Positions 62,797 through 64,000 of a stretch of 64,000 bases of DNA are shown one piece after another. This stretch comes from Syncephalis fuscata (taxonomy: Eukaryota > Zoopagomycota > Zoopagomycetes > Zoopagales > Piptocephalidaceae). How positions within the stretch are numbered: the first letter of the stretch is position 1; every line of letters starts with the position of its first letter. Under the pieces are notes generated by a model. That model saw only the letters and a list, made by a program, of their open reading frames with translations. It searched no databases and was not told the DNA's origin. A program made the position numbers and the translations under genes. The stretch is from NCBI GenBank assembly GCA_025786725.1, contig JAHLTZ010000011.1, positions 620,001 to 684,000 on the forward strand, written 5' to 3'.

Positions 62797-64000
62797 GCGT
62801 TTACATCTTTTCGCTGTATTCATTTCTTATTCGCATTTTACATGACATCTCTTCTCCTCATTCTTGTATTCCGCGTTATCTTTACTGGCAAGTACAGTTT
62901 TTATTATTGTATCATTGGTCGTCCTTTTTGTCGAGTGCCTTATGAAACACTAATTTTGCACTTTGATCCTTGTTTTTATGGTGTTTTTTTTTTGTATGGC
63001 AATGTATTATTATTACTTTTAGTCTGGTCACTAATAAGTAGCAATAATACACTGGTGTTACATTAATACCTGTACTTTCTTTCTCTCGCTTTAGAAAGAG
63101 ATGTTCTTTTCATCTTTTAACTATTGTATGAAGATTGGTGATAACTACTACTACTACTCGCACTGTCTCTTGTGTTCATTCTTTCCTTTTTTCATTCTTT
63201 TAGTCTAACTCTCCTACTCTATATATACTTATCCTTTCCGTCCTTTGCACGGATATACACGATTGAATAATAAACAGTTTCTGTTTTATTTAATGAGTCT
63301 TATTATGTTCATTTTAATAATTAATATAAGTATTATTAGCATGGCTAATTAGAATTAACAAGTCCCTTGTAAAAGACAGGGAGCATTAGTGCTAGCATTA
63401 GATGATTGTGCTAGTTGCTAAAAGTAAGTAAGACTGGACATTGTACCGCTTGATTGGTGATAAATAGATAATACTGCTTTTTATTAAAACGTTGTTAATA
63501 AATCGATTTAAATAAATAATGTAGCATATTGTTTAATTTTTCTAGTATAATTTGTAATTAGAATGGTTTTATTTAATAATATTTGTTCTATTAAACATGG
63601 GACAAGTGGTGAGTTTTATTTAATCGTCACATCATCACACTTATTGCTTTTTTGGTGGTCAAATGACTAATATTTAATAACGCCCAATCTATTGAACATG
63701 ATGATGGGTGGTGAGTGACATCAGTCATCAAATACTCATCATCATAGATTCGTTATCCAATATGTATATATTCAGTACACATATATCCTCTATTCACCTA
63801 TATCATTCACATTCTATTCTATACTACTATATAGCATTATACAATATACTAGACTCATTTTATTGTTTATATGTCCCAATGTACTTTACTCATTCCACTC
63901 ATTGCGCTATATACACTATAGTTTTAACATCGGTCTATACGCTTTCTTACCGTACATTTATCATTTATGTATCATTCTATGATCGCCTGTTCTTTCTCTA
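62797..64000. other. Gene-free right flank
   Basis: Kinesin 3' region with C/T-rich sequence up to 63240 and an AATAATAAACAG polyadenylation-like site at about 63265, then AT-rich DNA. No gene supported. Confidence 0.55.

Overview
This window looks like nuclear chromosomal DNA of a fungus, most likely an early-diverging (zygomycete- or chytrid-grade) lineage. The evidence is: AT-rich intergenic DNA; nearly every gene interrupted by introns of about 45-70 bp (GTAAG...TAG); a Ste12 regulator carrying two C2H2 zinc fingers (the form found outside Saccharomycotina yeasts); a SUV39/Clr4-type H3K9 methyltransferase; a farnesylated Rheb GTPase; a fungal-style SNZ/PDX1 vitamin B6 enzyme; and a MAPKBP1/WDR62-type WD40 protein, a family best known from animals. 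The species cannot be fixed from the sequence alone. I saw no tRNA, rRNA, CRISPR array, plasmid or phage module.

Layout. 1-5.5 kb: an FHA-domain gene (+), a tiny cysteine-rich secreted peptide (+) and a small unknown gene (-). 5.9-12.3 kb: an LRR protein (-), an unrecognised 633-residue protein (-) and an ER-type DnaJ (+) divergent from it. 12.3-16 kb: a long low-complexity interval with one possible terminal exon (-). 16-25 kb: a START-domain protein (+), a class 3 secreted lipase (-), a gene ending in a degenerate tyrosine-recombinase fold (+) and a GPI-anchored secreted protein (-). 26-30 kb: Rheb (+) and Ste12 (-), then about 3.8 kb without a gene. 33.7-42.4 kb: five minus-strand entries, namely an AIF/FSP1-type flavoprotein, a doubtful small ORF, a secreted protein, PDX1 and the chromodomain-SET methyltransferase. 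42.7-47.2 kb: a carnosine N-methyltransferase-like gene sharing a roughly 300 bp promoter with the methyltransferase, and a second class 3 lipase. 47.4-62.8 kb: a many-exon WDR62-like gene (-) and a roughly 2,030-residue kinesin (+), separated by 3.85 kb. The flanks carry no gene I can support.

The genes do not form one pathway. The common threads are cell signalling and growth (Rheb, Ste12, WDR62-like scaffold), secretion and extracellular digestion (two paralogous lipases, GPI and secreted proteins, ER DnaJ), and chromatin or genome maintenance (SUV39-like, FHA protein).

An important technical point: seven of the genes contain single-base frame breaks, eleven in all. Ten are in the -1 sense and most sit at a short homopolymer. 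Allowing one base at each break makes the total coding lengths of the seven checkable cases exact multiples of three, so I treat them as probable assembly errors rather than pseudogenes. The most unusual biology is the tyrosine-recombinase-like gene at 21.3-24.1 kb, whose catalytic positions appear substituted.
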